From contig OU696572.1 in NCBI GenBank assembly GCA_916048095.2, forward strand, positions 6,281,362-6,345,361: a DNA stretch of 64,000 nt, given 5' to 3'. The translations under genes and the position numbers were made by a program. This DNA comes from Sacculina carcini. Lineage: Eukaryota; Arthropoda; Thecostraca; Sacculinidae. A model generated the notes under the pieces. It was not told where the DNA came from, made no database searches, and was given only the letters and a program-made list of their open reading frames with translations. This document shows positions 29,310 to 43,548 of the stretch, in pieces (the stretch's first letter is position 1; each line of letters opens with the position of its first letter).

Positions 29310-30983
29310 TCACCTGCAGAACAAAAATAGGTGTCTTTCCAATGTACAGTCAAATATACACCGATTACACTTACGACGTTTGTCGTATTTCCATGTCGCA
29401 GCACGTGCCTCATCTGAACAGAGCAAGATTACATCACTGTCTGAAGTGGCATTTAAATCCTTTTCATTGACCAGGAAGCACGCATCCATACATAACAGTG
29501 TTTACAAGTGTCTGCGACGTCATTTAAATTCACTCTTTAACTGATCACATTTGATCACTTCATCTATAAAGGGCTAACTTAATTTTGATCCACCAACTTT
29601 ATGCTTTATCGCAACAATTTTTGGAAGAATTCTAGGTTTTATGACTTCAAACTGATCCCTTTTTGACATACTCACGCAGAACTGTCGGATCTGAATGCTC
29701 CTTGTCAAGAAAATAATCATTTACAATCAAAGCAATTATTCGATATGACATTTTACCCCCACCAACTTCTCAAATGGTCCACACATGCGTACATGTGAAC
29801 ACAAACGTAAACAACGACATGTAGCCATAGCTAAAAAACTTGACCTGATTGAGCAAAATGAATGTGATTTTTGGATTCATGGCATCAGATTCATCCTAAA
29901 TCAGATGGAAAATCGATGACAACAAATTTGTTGTTGACCAGTGTTATCGTCGTTTCAAGCCTGCTTTCTCCGAGTAATGTTCCTAGTCATGAGCAAGTTT
30001 GCTTTCAGAATTTTGTAGTCGGAATTTCATTATCACAAACAAATTAATAATAAGCTCAGGCACTTTCTGGAGGAATGATATCTCGTGGAAGAGCTGTAAA
30101 GTTGGGAATGTAATTATTAGGCCTTATTTGAATGATTCGTTTTTCGGACACATTTTTGGAACGAATTCACCGCGACGATTAACGGATTGAACACCCAATC
30201 TATATAGTCAAGTGGTGTGACATGGTTTAATGATTGACCTATGTTAATCACCCTGGGAACCTCTGATTACCTCGACAGTTTCCCGACTATTTTTGCTTTT
30301 TTATCCATTTTGCATGTAAATACTGCATCTATGGTAAATAGTATACTCAGATATTCGACTAAGATATAACGATAATTCAATGTTTTCAGCAGCTCTTGTG
30401 CATCCCCTAAAACGTGCCGCCCGGGGCCGACGCCCCTTCCTCCGCGCTACGCCACCAGAATGAATGGTGAGATACAATTTAGTACAACCATCACTCTTAT
30501 ATAATCATATATTCTACGCAGTAGTATTCTATATTTGTATGCACAAGGTTAACACAAACAATTTTCATATATGGATCATTGCATTGTTTGTAGGAAAAAC
30601 TCGGATGATCTTTGCTGTTACGTTTATAAAACCCATAACTTTATGCTATCATTTTTTGGTGAGAACGCACTGAATGAATTTCAATCGCCAGTATATCTTC
30701 AATTAATACTATAATTCACAAATGTCTTGCTAGTCGCAATTATCACCAATCAAAGAATAGATCCGACTGACACTGAAATTTAATTTGAACGTCAAAATTT
30801 GTCAAAATTTTGTTATACCTCAAAGCAAATGTGAATTTGATGATCGTTCATCAATCAATCAATCAATCAATCAATGTATTTGATATAGCGCTAATATGCA
30901 CAGAAGCGCGACCAAATTAAAAATGCAAACAACGATGGAGATAAACATGTGACAACAGTAAGAACACATAATGCACACATAGG

Positions 30984-31037
<54 letters not shown>
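30984..31037. repeat. (AC)n microsatellite, shorter allele
   Basis: Four bases shorter than the copies at 3494 and 58458. Confidence 0.95.
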
Positions 31038-31041
<4 letters not shown>

Positions 31042-31444
31042 TACACACATACATTTATCACAACAGTTTGAATCTTTCCTGTATAACAATGAAATATAGA
31101 TTGGTAGATGAAATTTAATTGACTGGAAGTCTAACATTGTTCAAAAATATATTCCTGCAAAACATTAGTGTAGGACAAATTCATAGCTTATATTTTGCTT
31201 TTTGCAGCAATAATTTGAGACATTACATGTTTCATTTTATAAAAATTGATGTTAATCTTACCAAAAAAAATTTACAACTTAACTCAACGGATTACAACTT
31301 TAGATACATCAGCATATGTGCAACGAATTCACTTATTCGATGAAAATGTCATTACTAGATTTAGGAATTTTATGTGATCACATACACATTTTTTCACATA
31401 AAATGCAATTCTAAGTGAAAATAACATACAGGTTAAGGGCCTCA

Positions 31445-31646
31445 AGTGACAGCTGCTACTCGGGAAGAACACACAGGTGCCCCGTGTAGCTTATGAACAC
31501 ACAGGTGTGTAGCTCGATGCCACCGCATAGCCTAGCCTCTCCACGATATGGCGCCACGAAGACGGAATACGTATTAGAGATGACCACCTCCACAGAATGC
31601 ATGACACAACACACGACTTATATCTGGTTCCAACATTTACTGCTAA
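31445..31646 (-). mobile_element. SINE body, truncated copy (unit A)
   Basis: Copy of 3959-4160, with the same truncation and the same internal ACACACAGGTG duplication. Confidence 0.75.
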
Positions 31647-31678
31647 TGCGGTTTTGACTGAAAAGCGTTGTCCAAATA

Positions 31679-32037
31679 TACAGGGTGTTCCAATAAATTT
31701 GACGTCATATTATATGCCCGTATCTCGGAAACTACTCAGTGTATCTTAATGAAACTACGCACACTTTATGTTGAACATCATAAGTTTTATTAGTTAACAT
31801 TACAAATAAAAAAAGAAAGATTTGCATAATATATGACAGATTTCACGATTTTCACAAATGTTCAATGGGAGCGCCGCCTGTGACTCTGCAAACGTCAAGT
31901 CGGTAATCAAACTCGTGCAAAACACGCTGCAGCACGTCTTTGGCAACATTCTCCAGTGCGGCAGTGATTTTCTGCTTGAGTTCTTGAACGTTAGCCGGAA
32001 GGGGGGGGGGACATAGACGAGTCCTTTCACATATACC
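31679..32037 (-). pseudogene. Mariner-like 3' end (unit A copy)
   Basis: As 4193-4553, but with a C-tract of 10 rather than 12. This shifts which upstream frame joins the LPANVQELKQKI...IEHL tail: here the tail is continuous with an open frame inside the LTR. Neither length restores the transposase frame across the tract. Confidence 0.8.
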
Positions 32038-32205
32038 TGCACGATATATTATACAACAGAAAAATACAATAATACGGAAGACGATACCCAAATATCCAGG
32101 AGCGACACACACACCAATACTGCTGAACACACACTGGCTGACGGCCGTTAGCGCCACCCACGCCTAATACACTCGCGCCCTCTGGCGGTGTAGCCACACA
32201 CTACA
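32038..32205 (-). mobile_element. 3' LTR of gypsy-like element (unit A copy)
   Basis: Copy of 4554-4721, followed inward by the same AAGGGGAGA purine tract (32206-32214). Confidence 0.85.
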
Positions 32206-32213
32206 TCTCCCCT

Positions 32214-33810
32214 TCAAGTGATGGAGGGGGCGCTGTCGGTTCTGCAGACGTAATCGCTCAGATGCGACGGTGGTCTGCGTGGTCGGGCGCTACGGTGGAT
32301 TTGCGGGGTTCGTGAGGCCTCCGATGTGCCGCCCACATTCTCCCCCGGCGGCGGCGGCGGTGATGCGGGGCTGCTTCTGGTCTCCTGCGACGGTAGCGGC
32401 GCTGTACCAACGGATGGCGGCGGCTGCACTTCGAGCGGCGGCTGTACCACGGGCGAGGGTGTGTTGGCTGCGGGTAGCAGGTGTCTACGGTTGCGCCAGT
32501 AGAGACCGCCGTGTGACAGGCGCACAGCGTACTGGCGGCCGGTCATGGCGACCTCGCCAGTCCGGTACCCACGACCGGATGTCGGGTCCTGGAGAGCCAC
32601 CGTAGTGCCGGGCCGCAACGGCGGCAACACCTTAGCCGACCGGTTGTATTGGGCGACCTGCTTGTTGTGCAGGCTCGCCGCTCGCCGGTCGCACTCAGCG
32701 GTGGGCGGCTGCCACTCCGGCAGGAACGAGCGTGGATGCGCGGGAACGGCGGACGACACGGGGCGGCCGTACAAGAGCTGCGCGGGAGAGCGACCGTCGG
32801 CGCCCGGCGCGTTGCACAGCTCCAACAGACCGGCGACAAAGGCGTCTGTTTCGATGTTCCCGTCGTGCGCCGCGTTCTGAATGAGCCGCTTCACCCGTTT
32901 CACGGCGGACTCAGCGTGCCCATTAGAAGACGGGAAGTACGGACTGGAGACACTATGGCGTATGTTCCAAAGTCGCAGAAATCCGGCGGTGTGTCGCGCC
33001 GTGAACTGTGGGCCGCCGTCTGACGACAGTACGGTCGGGACCCCCGTCATTGCAAACACCTGCCGGAGCAGCTTCACCAGCTGGTGAGCGGAGGTGTCAC
33101 GTCCACAGTCGAACACCAGTGCCCAGTTGGAGAACCGGTCCGCGTACACGAGGTAGGTCTTCCCTGCGTGCTGGAAAAATCGGCCGACACCGATTCAAAA
33201 GGACGTGTCGGGTGCGGTTCCGTCAGGTACGGCTCCTTTTGCAGACTGTCTTTGTATTCTGGACATCTCGAACATGATGCTTCGGCAGTGGCGATCTCAT
33301 TGTTCAGGCCCGGCCAGAAGTCAGTTTGCCGTGCGCGTTGCACAGTCCTGGCCTGCCCCTGGTGACTGTCGTGAAGCCGACGGAGTTTGTCCTTCCGCAA
33401 ACACCTAGGCACAAGCAGGCGGCAGCCGACCAGGATCAGGCCATGGTCGGCAGTGAGCTGGTTTCGCACGCCCCAGAGTGGGTGGAGACTGGCGGGCAGC
33501 AGATGTTTGTGCTGAGGGAAACCGCCCAGCACGTACGTCATCAATTGGCGACACTCGTCGTCGGCCAGAGACGCGGCTCGCACCGCCTCCAGGGTGGTGT
33601 CAATCGGTGACGTGCGATGACCCAGGTTGTCTGCGTCTGTGAATGCGTCCAACGAAGCGTCTGGACGAAGAATCCAGACGAGCACTCGTCAACGTCCGCG
33701 TCAGCATCAGCAGGCTGGGAAGGTGCGCGCGACAGAGCGTCGGCGATGTTGTGCTTTGCACCCGGTCTCCAGCTAGCGACAAAAGTCAGGTGCAGCAGAC
33801 GGTGTCGCAT
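32214..33810 (-). pseudogene. Gypsy-like RNase H end and integrase (unit A copy)
   Basis: Copy of 4730-6326 with the same two frameshifts. One coding change: a Pro-to-Ser substitution in the integrase C-terminal domain (RLSHGG here, RLPHGG in the other copies). Confidence 0.85.
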
Positions 33811-33997
33811 ACGTTGCAGGTGCGGATTGGAGATGTCTCCGAGTCAATTTGAGTCGAGTTCCTGCGCTTGAACGTGCCAGGCGACACGCTCCGCCTCTCG
33901 CTACAAACATAGGAACACCTGCAGTGTGTGCACTCTCTGCCTCCAGGATATGCCAGGTGGAGAGATCGGCGGGGCTTCGGCGTCCAGCATCTCGCAA

Positions 33998-34861
33998 TGA
34001 ACTGCCAGCGCGTGCGCTACGGCCACCTCACCAGTTGCTGCCGCGCCATCTCGATCTTCCCCACTGTCGCCACAAACGCAAGCCACGCAGCGTTCACGAG
34101 CAAAGTCGCCGGCTTGGGCCGCGGCTCTCACCGATAAGATTGACAAGGTGATGAATCGCCTGCAATTGGAACAAACACCGGCACCGCCTTGTCCCAGCCG
34201 GCCGGCCACGGTGGAAGATATCCCAGGTCTCTCGGAGGAAGTTGAATACCCCGATAACGCTGACGAGTTTCCTTACGTGCCGCCGCCGCGCCACAACGAC
34301 GCGGCCAGTGACGTCTCGCTTCCATCCACGCTGCCAACGTGTGACGCGGTTCACCAGTGGTCGCAGCGTCTCCGCGAGTACGTGGACGCCAACCGCACAA
34401 AATTGAAGCAGCGCTACCTGCATGAATATCGTGCCATCCTAGTGATTGCCCGCCTCAACGACCAGTTACCAAACGAAGATCAACACTGTTTCAAGAGTCG
34501 TCTACAAACGTTGCTGACGGCGCCTCTGTACGGCTGGACAGTTGCCATCAGAAGCGAACAAACGGACGAAGCCCGTTTGCTCAATCTCAATGCGGCTGAA
34601 TGCCACATTCAGCAACAGCAACACCAGCCCTCGCGACGCTTCGCGCCACGCCGCCGACAGCGTTCCGAGCATCGACGACCCACACTGGGACGAGGCCGTG
34701 GAACCAAGCCAAGTGCTCGCCCACGGCTTTCACCCTGTCGACAGTAGTCCTGTATGGAACTTCCTGGCCGAGCTCGCGCGATTAGCCGACGCTCGCGCCG
34801 AATGCCAGCCAGATACATATCTGCTGTGCCCATCTTCACCAGGTACGTCACCACGTCAATA
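33998..34861 (+). pseudogene. Gag-like frame, inverted, cut at the unit A/B junction
   Basis: Copy of 6514-7377. The frame ends when hAT-2 sequence begins at 34862. Confidence 0.6.
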
Positions 34862-36424
34862 AATTATCTAACTAGCACATTTATATCAACTGAATCGAGA
34901 ATATATTTGTGTATATGAGCTAGGGCAATGTGGTTCAGATGTGTTTGCGACATTGTGCTTCTCAACCATGTTTTGAGCCTACGGAGGGCAGAAAAACATC
35001 ATTCTGACTCACAACTTGTTACAGGACAGACAGGAAGCAGCTTCAACAATGTCCGCATCTCAGAAAACATAGCTCTAGAAGCCGTCTCCATCACTCGATA
35101 GGCATCTTGAGCAGAACCAACAGACACAGCTTTTGTGGTGCCGATAAATATTGGGAACTGAAACTTCAGTCGTTCGAGATTTATTTCCGTGTAATGAGAT
35201 ACAACGGCTTCATTTACCGTTCCTGTGGTGATTATTTTTTCAAGTTGTATATATCGGTTTAGGCCTCTACTGTCCCGTACGTCATTCTACTGCGTCCTGA
35301 CACAATCCAGCATCTCAAAATACTGCATTTTATAATGTTGGCGAGCAGTATCTGTGAGGTATGATTTTGCATCTCCGCCGAATCTGATTGGCAGTTTCCT
35401 TTTGCGAGGCTGCATAATGTCCTCCAATCCTAGAGAGTTCACTTGTGATTCTGCCCAATCATACATTGCGCCGAATTCCTCTTCTCTCCTCCATGAATCT
35501 GGCTGGGTGATCGTCGATTTCACTGCTTCAACCATCCCTGGATAAGTAAACGCTTAAATTATTGCAACAGTAATCTAGTGGGCAATCACAATGCGATATG
35601 ATCAATAACCAAAATAACGTAATATTGTAACCAGAATGATGTTGAAAGTGGAACAGCACAAGTTTAGGAGGCATAAAAACTAGAATTTTACCTGAAAGAG
35701 TTTCAGATGAATTTCACCTGAAAGAGTTTCAGACCTGAAAGAGTTTCAGACCTGAAAGAGCTTCAGACCTGAAAGAGTTTCAGACCTGAAAGAGTTTCAG
35801 ACCTGAAAGAGTTTCAGACCTGAAAGAGTTTCAGACCTGAAAGAGTTTCAGACCTGAAAGAGTTTCAGACCTGAAAGAGTTTCAGACCTGAAAGAGTTTC
35901 AGACCTGAAAGAGTTTCAGACCTGAAAGAGTTTCAGACCTGAAAGAGTTTCAGACCTGAAAGAGTTTCAGACCTGAAAGAGTTTCAGACCTGAAAGAGTT
36001 TCAGACCTGAAAGAGTTTCAGACCTGAAAGAGTTTCAGACCTGAAAGAATTTCAGACCTGAAAGAGTTTCAGACCTGAAAGAGTTTCAGACCTGAAAGAG
36101 CTTGAAGTCCACGACTCAACTACTCTACCACTTGAAAAGTTTTTTCAGCAATGCACAATTCCAGAAACGTCACTCCTTTGCTGAATCTGTCATGCAGGCT
36201 CACTGCTGTTGTTCTAGCGTCGCCACTGCCTGTTTCAGCCATTTCGGCCAAATAGTCTGAAATCAAGCGGTATTGCTTAATGGCACTAACGACGGGCTGT
36301 GAGCGGCACAACCAACGAGTCGGACACAGTGGCCGAATTTGACGAGCAGGAGGGTTTCCCGTAGACACCACGATATCTTTGAGCATTGACTGCAATAAAG
36401 ACCTCAACATGCGCTTGTTTCAAG
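34862..36424 (-). pseudogene. hAT-2 transposase relic (unit B copy)
   Basis: Copy of 7378-8940 with the same in-frame TAG and TGA and the same internal minisatellite. Its stop codon again lies two bases from the junction. Confidence 0.8.
35691..36104. repeat. 17-bp hairpin minisatellite (unit B copy)
   Basis: Same length and same variant units as 8207-8620. Confidence 0.95.
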
Positions 36425-36859
36425 TTGAATTTGTTTGTTCGATTTTTGTTTAAAGTGGCATTCTGAATCGCATCAAACATATAAACAATTAAAACTTGAC
36501 CCAAGCACAGTAAAAATAACGTCTGGAACCGCTACTTGAAGAAATGGCGACATGCTATGGATGAAATAAAATGTCATGAAAACAAAATTCAGCTCAAGGT
36601 ATTATCTATGCTTAGTAGCATATTACTATATCACTCTTGCTCATATTTATCAAATTTTCGAAAATCTGTATTGTTTCTTAATCAGTGGGGTAACAACGTC
36701 TTCAACTGCTATCTTGGCAGATCACTTTTGTATAATTTTGCTCATAGGGAAATGCACATTCGGGAAATAATCATAGGGTATAAATTCCGAAATTGGGGTG
36801 ATACACCCCACATCCCCTAGTATCTACGCTCCTGTCATTGCATAACTACAAGAAACTCA

Positions 36860-38217
36860 AAGCTGACGTTTGAGAGTCACATTCGGAAGCTAGTTTGTTC
36901 GGCATCGCGGAAACTGGGAATTATAAGAAAGGCATATCGGATGTTCGGTAGCAGCACAATCTCAAAAAGTTGTTTTCGCTGTTTCATTTTGCCAATTCTG
37001 GAGTACTGCGCCCCCGTGTGGTCTTCTGCTGCGGATTGTCACCTCAATCTCATCAACAGAGTTGTTAGAACTTGCAAGTTCCTCTGTGGTGACTTGGTTC
37101 TTGGTGATCTTTGCCATCGTCGAAAGGTCAGCAGCGTGTGCATGCTGTACAAGATCAAGCACAACGACCATCATCCGATGAGCAAGTCAATTCCTGATGA
37201 TTTCGTGGCAACAAGAAGCACACGGTTTACATCCAAACAGCATTCCCAGTGCATGGCTCCAATTCGTTGTCGTACAAAACAATTCCAACGTTGCTTTCTT
37301 CCGGCCACTGTGTCTACTTGGAACACGTTGAAGGAGGAGGCTTTCTCGCAGAACAATTTGAACAAATTCAAGGCCAAAGTAAATGAAATGCTACTGAAAG
37401 AGCGGAATTGACTGTTGAGTCTTATTAATTGTATATTTATTCATATTTATTGTTATTTATTCATGCTTATTGTTATTTATTCATGCTTATTGTTATTTAT
37501 TTTCTATTTATTTATATTTATTCCTATTTTACTCTCTATTTATTACTATTTATTATTGGTTGTTGTTATTTATTAAATTATACTCTTACTCAGTGTTGGC
37601 TGTTGTTGTTTATTGAATCATATTTATTGTTGTTGCTGTTTATTGAGTCATATTTATTGTTGTTGTTGTTTATTGAATCATATTTATTGTTGTTGCTGTT
37701 TATTGAATCATATTTATTGTTGTTGTTGTTTATTGAATCATATTTATTGTTGTTGTTGTTTATTGAATCATATTTATTGGTGTTGTTGTTTATTGAATCA
37801 TATTTATTTGTGTTGTTGTTACTTATTGAATCATATATATATTTATTGTTGGATGTTTCTTATTGAATCATATGTATTGTTCTTGATTGTTATTTATTAC
37901 TTATTTATTATTATTTATTCTTATTTATTGATGGCTGTTATTTACTGAATCACATATTTATTGTTGATTGTTATTATTTATTGAGGAACGTGGGCGGTGT
38001 GACATTATGGATTGTTATCGGATGATGGTTTATTATTTATTGTTATTTATTTATTATTTTCTTTCCAACTCTCTTTCTAGACTTTTTTCTCTTCGAACTC
38101 TCTTTCTCTCTGAATCTTTTGGGCGCTTCCGGTACATGGGGCCACCTTAGGGTGGTCATAGTGCTTGCACTCTTCCCATGCTACTGGATTTGCCTGTAAT
38201 TAATAATAATAATAAAA
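36860..38217 (+). mobile_element. LINE family A 3' fragment (unit B copy)
   Basis: Copy of 9376-10733: C-terminal frame to 37411, 30-bp minisatellite at 37589-37829, (TAA)n tail at the end. Confidence 0.75.
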
Positions 38218-39048
38218 TGTACATGGGCAATTTCAACTTTGCATACATCGCTGCTAGATGACCTTGTTGGTAAACAATAAGATACGCACACACAGGTGAT
38301 ATTGATAACACAGTGAGCGAGATGCATGAGCGGATATTCGCGTCCAAGCTGGTAGGCATGATTACCCTCATAAACCACTGGAATAATCATCAATCATGTA
38401 AATCTTTTAGGGAATGAATGCTTCTTATAACTCCGATGTCATATACGTGAAGTTATACTCGTATATTCTTGGTTGAAACGTCGAAGGTACACCCCACGTG
38501 TCGGCCATTAAGCCCGTGCCACCTTTCATGTCTGAAATATTCGACTTTTAGTAGTACGCTAAGTTAAGCCAACCCAAAATATAAACTTTTCTCTGGTAGT
38601 ATTTGTTAAAAACTTAATTTGATCATATATACAATTTGTTGAAAAATATGTTACTTCCTATCATTTACGTGTTAATTTAAGTTCTTCATCAAACTTTTGC
38701 ACATATTTGTACCTTATTATGATTGATATAATATCTCATGTATTACAGCTGGTTCCTATGGATGAATAAAACTTTGGTAGAATAAGTGTTTTGACCATAT
38801 ACCTGTATAACTCTAGATATTAAGCCCATCATCTAAAATATGGAGTACAATTTTGGAAGAAAATTCTGGTTTAATAGCCGGGATTTACAGTATATGTCTT
38901 ATCCTTCGCCAAGTCAAGTTATCGGGGGTATACCTTGAATCTTATTCAACCTGACATAACGATGCGAAATTTCATCACCCGGAAGATATTTTCAGAGGTA
39001 TATATGACATTCATTCTCCAGGAACCTTTTTCGCAACTACCCATTTTA

Positions 39049-39559
39049 AAATCAAATCAAATCAAATGTATTTTGCCATTCAGAACGTAACAGAAAACAT
39101 TATGACAAAAGTTCGTGATTGGCGAGGCATAAGGGGCTTGTGGTGCCTCAAAAACAAAAGCATTTAAACAATACAAGAAACTCATATGTACAGGGAAACA
39201 AGATTCATCCGAGGAGGTGGCGGTGAGGACCCATCAATGTCAATCTCAATTTAATATTGTCTTATATAATGACTGTACAATTGTTTTTTGAATTCTGACA
39301 TCTTTCGTATTTTCTTCAGTGACGCCGATAATTGATTCCATAATTTTTGACCGTTGTGAATAAAACTCAATTTTTTTGCCTTTGTGCGTGTAAATGTTAT
39401 TGTGAATTGTTCCCGGTGTCTCGTACTCATTGAAAATCTATCTTGCATATTGCTGGGCAATTTGATATTATACGATTGGTGCATTTTTATCATATTTGAG
39501 TATTTGACTAGGTCAATGAACTTGAGTATTTTCAGCTGTTTGAAAATATGCATTGATTA
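39049..39559 (-). mobile_element. LINE family B 3' fragment (unit B copy)
   Basis: Copy of 11565-12075 with one substitution near its 5' edge. Confidence 0.65.
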
Positions 39560-40318
39560 AGAGGCAAGGCATTTTGACACTGGCTTAATGCAAACTTTTT
39601 TTCATAATTGATTCCTTTCTAATTAATACATACAGGATTATAGAAAACATTCCTGTGCACCTTGCGACAAATGTAGAGCTTGCCAATTGACTGCTAACAC
39701 GCCAACAACACAATACCGAGTACACACACAGCTGCAATCATTCGCATTTTGGTGCCAAAAACGGAGGCGCAATCGACGTTCATGCAATGAAAACGCACGC
39801 GATTGATGCAGAAGACAGCTGGCCAGTTCACTGACCAATACCCGTCCACCAGATGATATTGGTGTATTGTCCATACGATCATGTCTTGGGTTTGGTTGGG
39901 TACTTGTATGTATGCGCGTGTGTGTAATAGTAGAGTCGATCATGGGTGAGCGCATGTGCCGTGATGCATAAGGATACCCATTGCAAAGCTAAAAAATATA
40001 CTGTTCTACTGTAAGAGTAACGATATGCACTGTTTGCACGGCTTTTTTGCGAACAGTCCTAGATATGAACACACCCTCGCTTTGTGGGCATTTATAGATA
40101 GCATTTAACGAATTCTCAGCCGGATTCTCGGGGGGTATAATTGCATATTCATCCCCCGGCCAGTTTGTCGGGGGTATATTTACCCCCATACCCCCCATGA
40201 TTTACGCCCATGCTACATATATCTCTGGACTCAGTGGTTGATCAGGTATGCCAGAATGCTGGCGGACCATTGTCTATTTACAATGTCGATGGAAGTTACT
40301 CCGACAATTAAATTGATT

Positions 40319-41024
40319 CCTTAAGTTCCTTAAGAGATAAGTTGCAAACACTGAGAAACATTGGAATCGGCGGCCGCTTGCTGAGTGTTTTGAATCAATT
40401 TCTCTCCAATCGCGTACAACGTGTTGCCATCGATGAATCATACAGTGGCTGGCAGAGCATTGTGTCCGGTGTCCCGCAGGGAAGTGTGTTGGGTCCTATT
40501 TTGTTCAAGATTTACACCGCTGACCTGTACACAACCACACGCAACCCTGTATATGGATATGCTGATGATATCACCTTGATGGCTGTAATTTCATCTCCTT
40601 CGGACAGACCACAGGTGCGTCAAACGGTCAACGACGATCTCAGCAGCGTCCTGAAGTGGTGTGAGAGGTGGAATATGATGCTGAACACTTCGAAATCTAA
40701 AAGCTTGTTAGTTTCTAGGTCACGTACCGTTCAACCTTCCCATGGAGCTATCCTCATAAATGACGCCCAACTCAGCTTGTGTGATGAGCTCAAAATGTTG
40801 GGAGAACATGTGGACTCAAAACTGATATTTGAGAGTCACATTCGGAAGCTAGTTTGTTCGGCATCGAGGAAACTGGGAATTATATGAAAGGCATATCGGA
40901 TGTTCGGTATCAGCACAATCTCCAAAAGTTGTTTTCGCTGTTTCATTTTGCCAATTCTGGAGTACTGCGCCCCCGTGTGGTCTTCTGCTGCGGATTGCCA
41001 CCTCAATCTCATCAACGTCAATGA
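40319..41024 (+). mobile_element. LINE family A reverse transcriptase fragment (unit B copy)
   Basis: Copy of 12835-13540 with the same YADD motif and the same terminal TGA. Confidence 0.8.
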
Positions 41025-41299
41025 ACTGGCTCGAGGTGTGCCGCAGCGACAGGGAAAATCCTACGAATTTGGTGCTGTAAACGACAGAGTGGACATGACA
41101 GCAGAATCTGGTGTTTGAGCAGGAGGTGGTGAAGAGGAAAACGAAGATTATAGAGCGCCACGGCCCAGACGGACAGTCCGGCTACCAGCTCGGTCTGCTG
41201 ATTACGAGATGGACGCGAGCGTCAGCACAGGGGGCGAGCCTGACTTCAAGGATCAGCTGTGATGCCAACATACTCCATATTGTTGACATCATGGGGGCG
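41025..41299 (+). pseudogene. Probable pol tail of LTR element 2 (unit B copy)
   Basis: Copy of 13541-13815; assignment by position before the LTR-like repeat only. Confidence 0.4.
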
Positions 41300-41584
41300 T
41301 GTGAGAATGCATTGTGAACGTTGCAGCATTCAAGGTCATCACTGAGTCATCGGGTTCATGTTGCTGCGGATGTGTGATCGGTGTCTCGAAGTGCATGTGA
41401 TGCATGTGTTTGTATGCGCGTGTGTGAGTGGGTCACTAACTCGGTGAATCGGGTGACGTGTTAATCAACTCGTTATCGTGGCAGTATGCTGAGCGGTGTC
41501 GTGCAGTGTGGTCTTGCAGTGGTTAGAGTGTGTGCGTTTTAATACAGTGTTTGCGTTCAAAGGTGCTTTGGCCAGAACGTTACA
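41300..41584 (+). mobile_element. LTR-like repeat of element 2 (unit B copy)
   Basis: Copy of 13816-14100; inverted partner at 50724-51005. Confidence 0.6.
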
Positions 41585-41793
41585 ACTAGATGCAACTATA
41601 GATGCATAACATGTATATTTGAACAGAACGGGCGATTTTACTTAACTTGAATTACGACGAATTTGTTGTTGATATAAAACATTTCGTGCTTGATACCTAA
41701 TCGCTCATATTTAAACTATCTGACCTAAACTCAAACTTTGACCCTATTGCCCCTAGAGACAATTCTGATAACTATATATATAACTGACTATAA

Positions 41794-41845
<52 letters not shown>

Positions 41846-41848
<3 letters not shown>

Positions 41849-42905
41849 TTCCAGTACGCTGCAGCCTGTCGTCGCCTTAGTCGCTTTGACGGTTCGATGC
41901 AGGCGTTCCACAATCCCATTTCCACTGGGTATGTACGCACAACGATATCTCACCCGAACCTGCCACCATCTCATGACTGCTTGGAACGATTCTCCACGAA
42001 ATCAAGTGTCATTATCCAGCAGAACCTCATCTGGGGGTCCCCTCTCGTGAAACACGGCATTGATGACGTCGGCTGCTTCTTCACTGCGCCTCGTGGTAAC
42101 AGTTCGCAAAATTGCAAGCCGTGATAGGCCACAATCAACAACTGTCAAGTACAGTTTATCTCAACAGTGGTCGAAATCCATCGCCAGCGAACTCCAGGTT
42201 TGCTCCACCTCCAACGATCCCGCCAGACGCCTGGTAGCCGCTGGGCAGGTTGAATTACAGGCATCACATGCACGGATTACATTCGATATGTCCCGGTTAC
42301 TGACGCGCAGTCCTTGCCGTCGGCAAAAATACCTGGTGCGATGCACTTCTGGATGGCCAGCGTCACAGTGCGCGCGCATTATCCTCTCTGTCACCGGTTC
42401 AGCAGCTCCTGCTACGGCACTCCAGCGGCGCCAGGTGATCGGCACGAGAGTGAGCATATGAGCGCGATTGGCTGCCGACGACACTTTCTCCACACAAACC
42501 GTAAGATCATATTCACGTACAATCTCTCCAATAATTTCACGCCGTCTTCGAATAAGTAACTCACTAACCGCCGATGTCTTACAGTGCTCTTTAGCAGTCA
42601 GCAATGCCTTGAGCCATGAAAAAACCGAAGCTGAATCCGTACACAATGCTATTTCCCGGAATCCTAGCGACACTCCGAGAGACAAGCCCTTGACGACAGC
42701 CTCAATTTCTGCCAGGTTAATATGCAGTTTGTCATTTCGGAGCCAACAGGCATTCTCCAATTGTTTACCATCAGATTCAACAAAAACAGCGATCGCCAAG
42801 TCACTCGCGCCGACCCAGACTCGCGCAACAAGCCCATCGATGGTGCAAACCCCCTTCACCGGATCATCTCTATGCAGTCGAGACAGCACATCGTCGATGC
42901 TTCTA
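41846..42905 (-). pseudogene. LTR element 2 RNase H and integrase (unit B copy)
   Basis: Copy of 14361-15420 with the same in-frame stops. Bounded by the (TA)n tract at about 41797-41845. Confidence 0.8.
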
Positions 42906-43017
42906 AAGTTTAGATGCATCCACGAAACTGAACCGTTTCGTGAATTCGTACACAGCAGGCGCTGATGTTTGCCCCGAGAAGTTGAGAAGCTGGCGATGAC
43001 TGGGCAGTGACATATAT

Positions 43018-43548
43018 ATGATGGATTTAACAAAAGCATACCTGCAAATTTCAGTGGACAAGTCACTCTGGCAGTTTCAAACGGTGAAGTACGCTGGCCG
43101 ACTGTATTGTCTCACCCGGCTGGGCTTTGGACTGAATATCGCGCCAATTATCATGAGAACAGTGGTCGAAAAAGTGTTGTCGCTGGATGGGACAGTAAGT
43201 CATGGGGCGTCGGCATACGTGGATGATGTGGTGGTGGATGGTGCAATTGTGGCGCCCGAAGTTGTTGAGGCACACTTCGAGAAATACTGTCTGAAGAGCA
43301 AAGGCATTGAACCAATTGCAGCAGGCGCGCGTGTGCTTGGCCTGCATGTATTTCGCTCGCAATATGGCAGGTTGCGTTGGTTCCGACTGCACCGGTTGAA
43401 ATCACCAGAAGAAGCGCATTCTCTATCTGTCTCGTTTGGTCGCCCATTATCCAGTCGCTGGTTGGCTGCGGGTTGCGATGTCCTTCATCAAGCGGAAAGT
43501 GACTGAGGTTTCTACAGGATGGGATGACGAAGTTGCGAGTGCTGCTTC
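43018..43548 (+). pseudogene. LTR element 2 reverse transcriptase (unit B copy)
   Basis: Copy of 15533-16063; YVDD retained. Ends at the hAT-1 target site. Confidence 0.8.

Larger units (their letters stand above)
7378..34861. repeat. Complete tandem unit A (27,484 bp)
   Basis: It starts at the junction where gypsy gag sequence abruptly becomes hAT transposase sequence and runs to the next occurrence of the same junction. Unit B repeats it in order. Differences from unit B include a two-copy 49-bp repeat at 18377-18474 (one copy in B), a nonsense codon at 20627-20629 (CAA in B), and absence of a 37-bp net insertion that B carries near 46950. The boundaries follow from where the third copy stops matching, not from the arbitrary window start. 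Confidence 0.9.
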
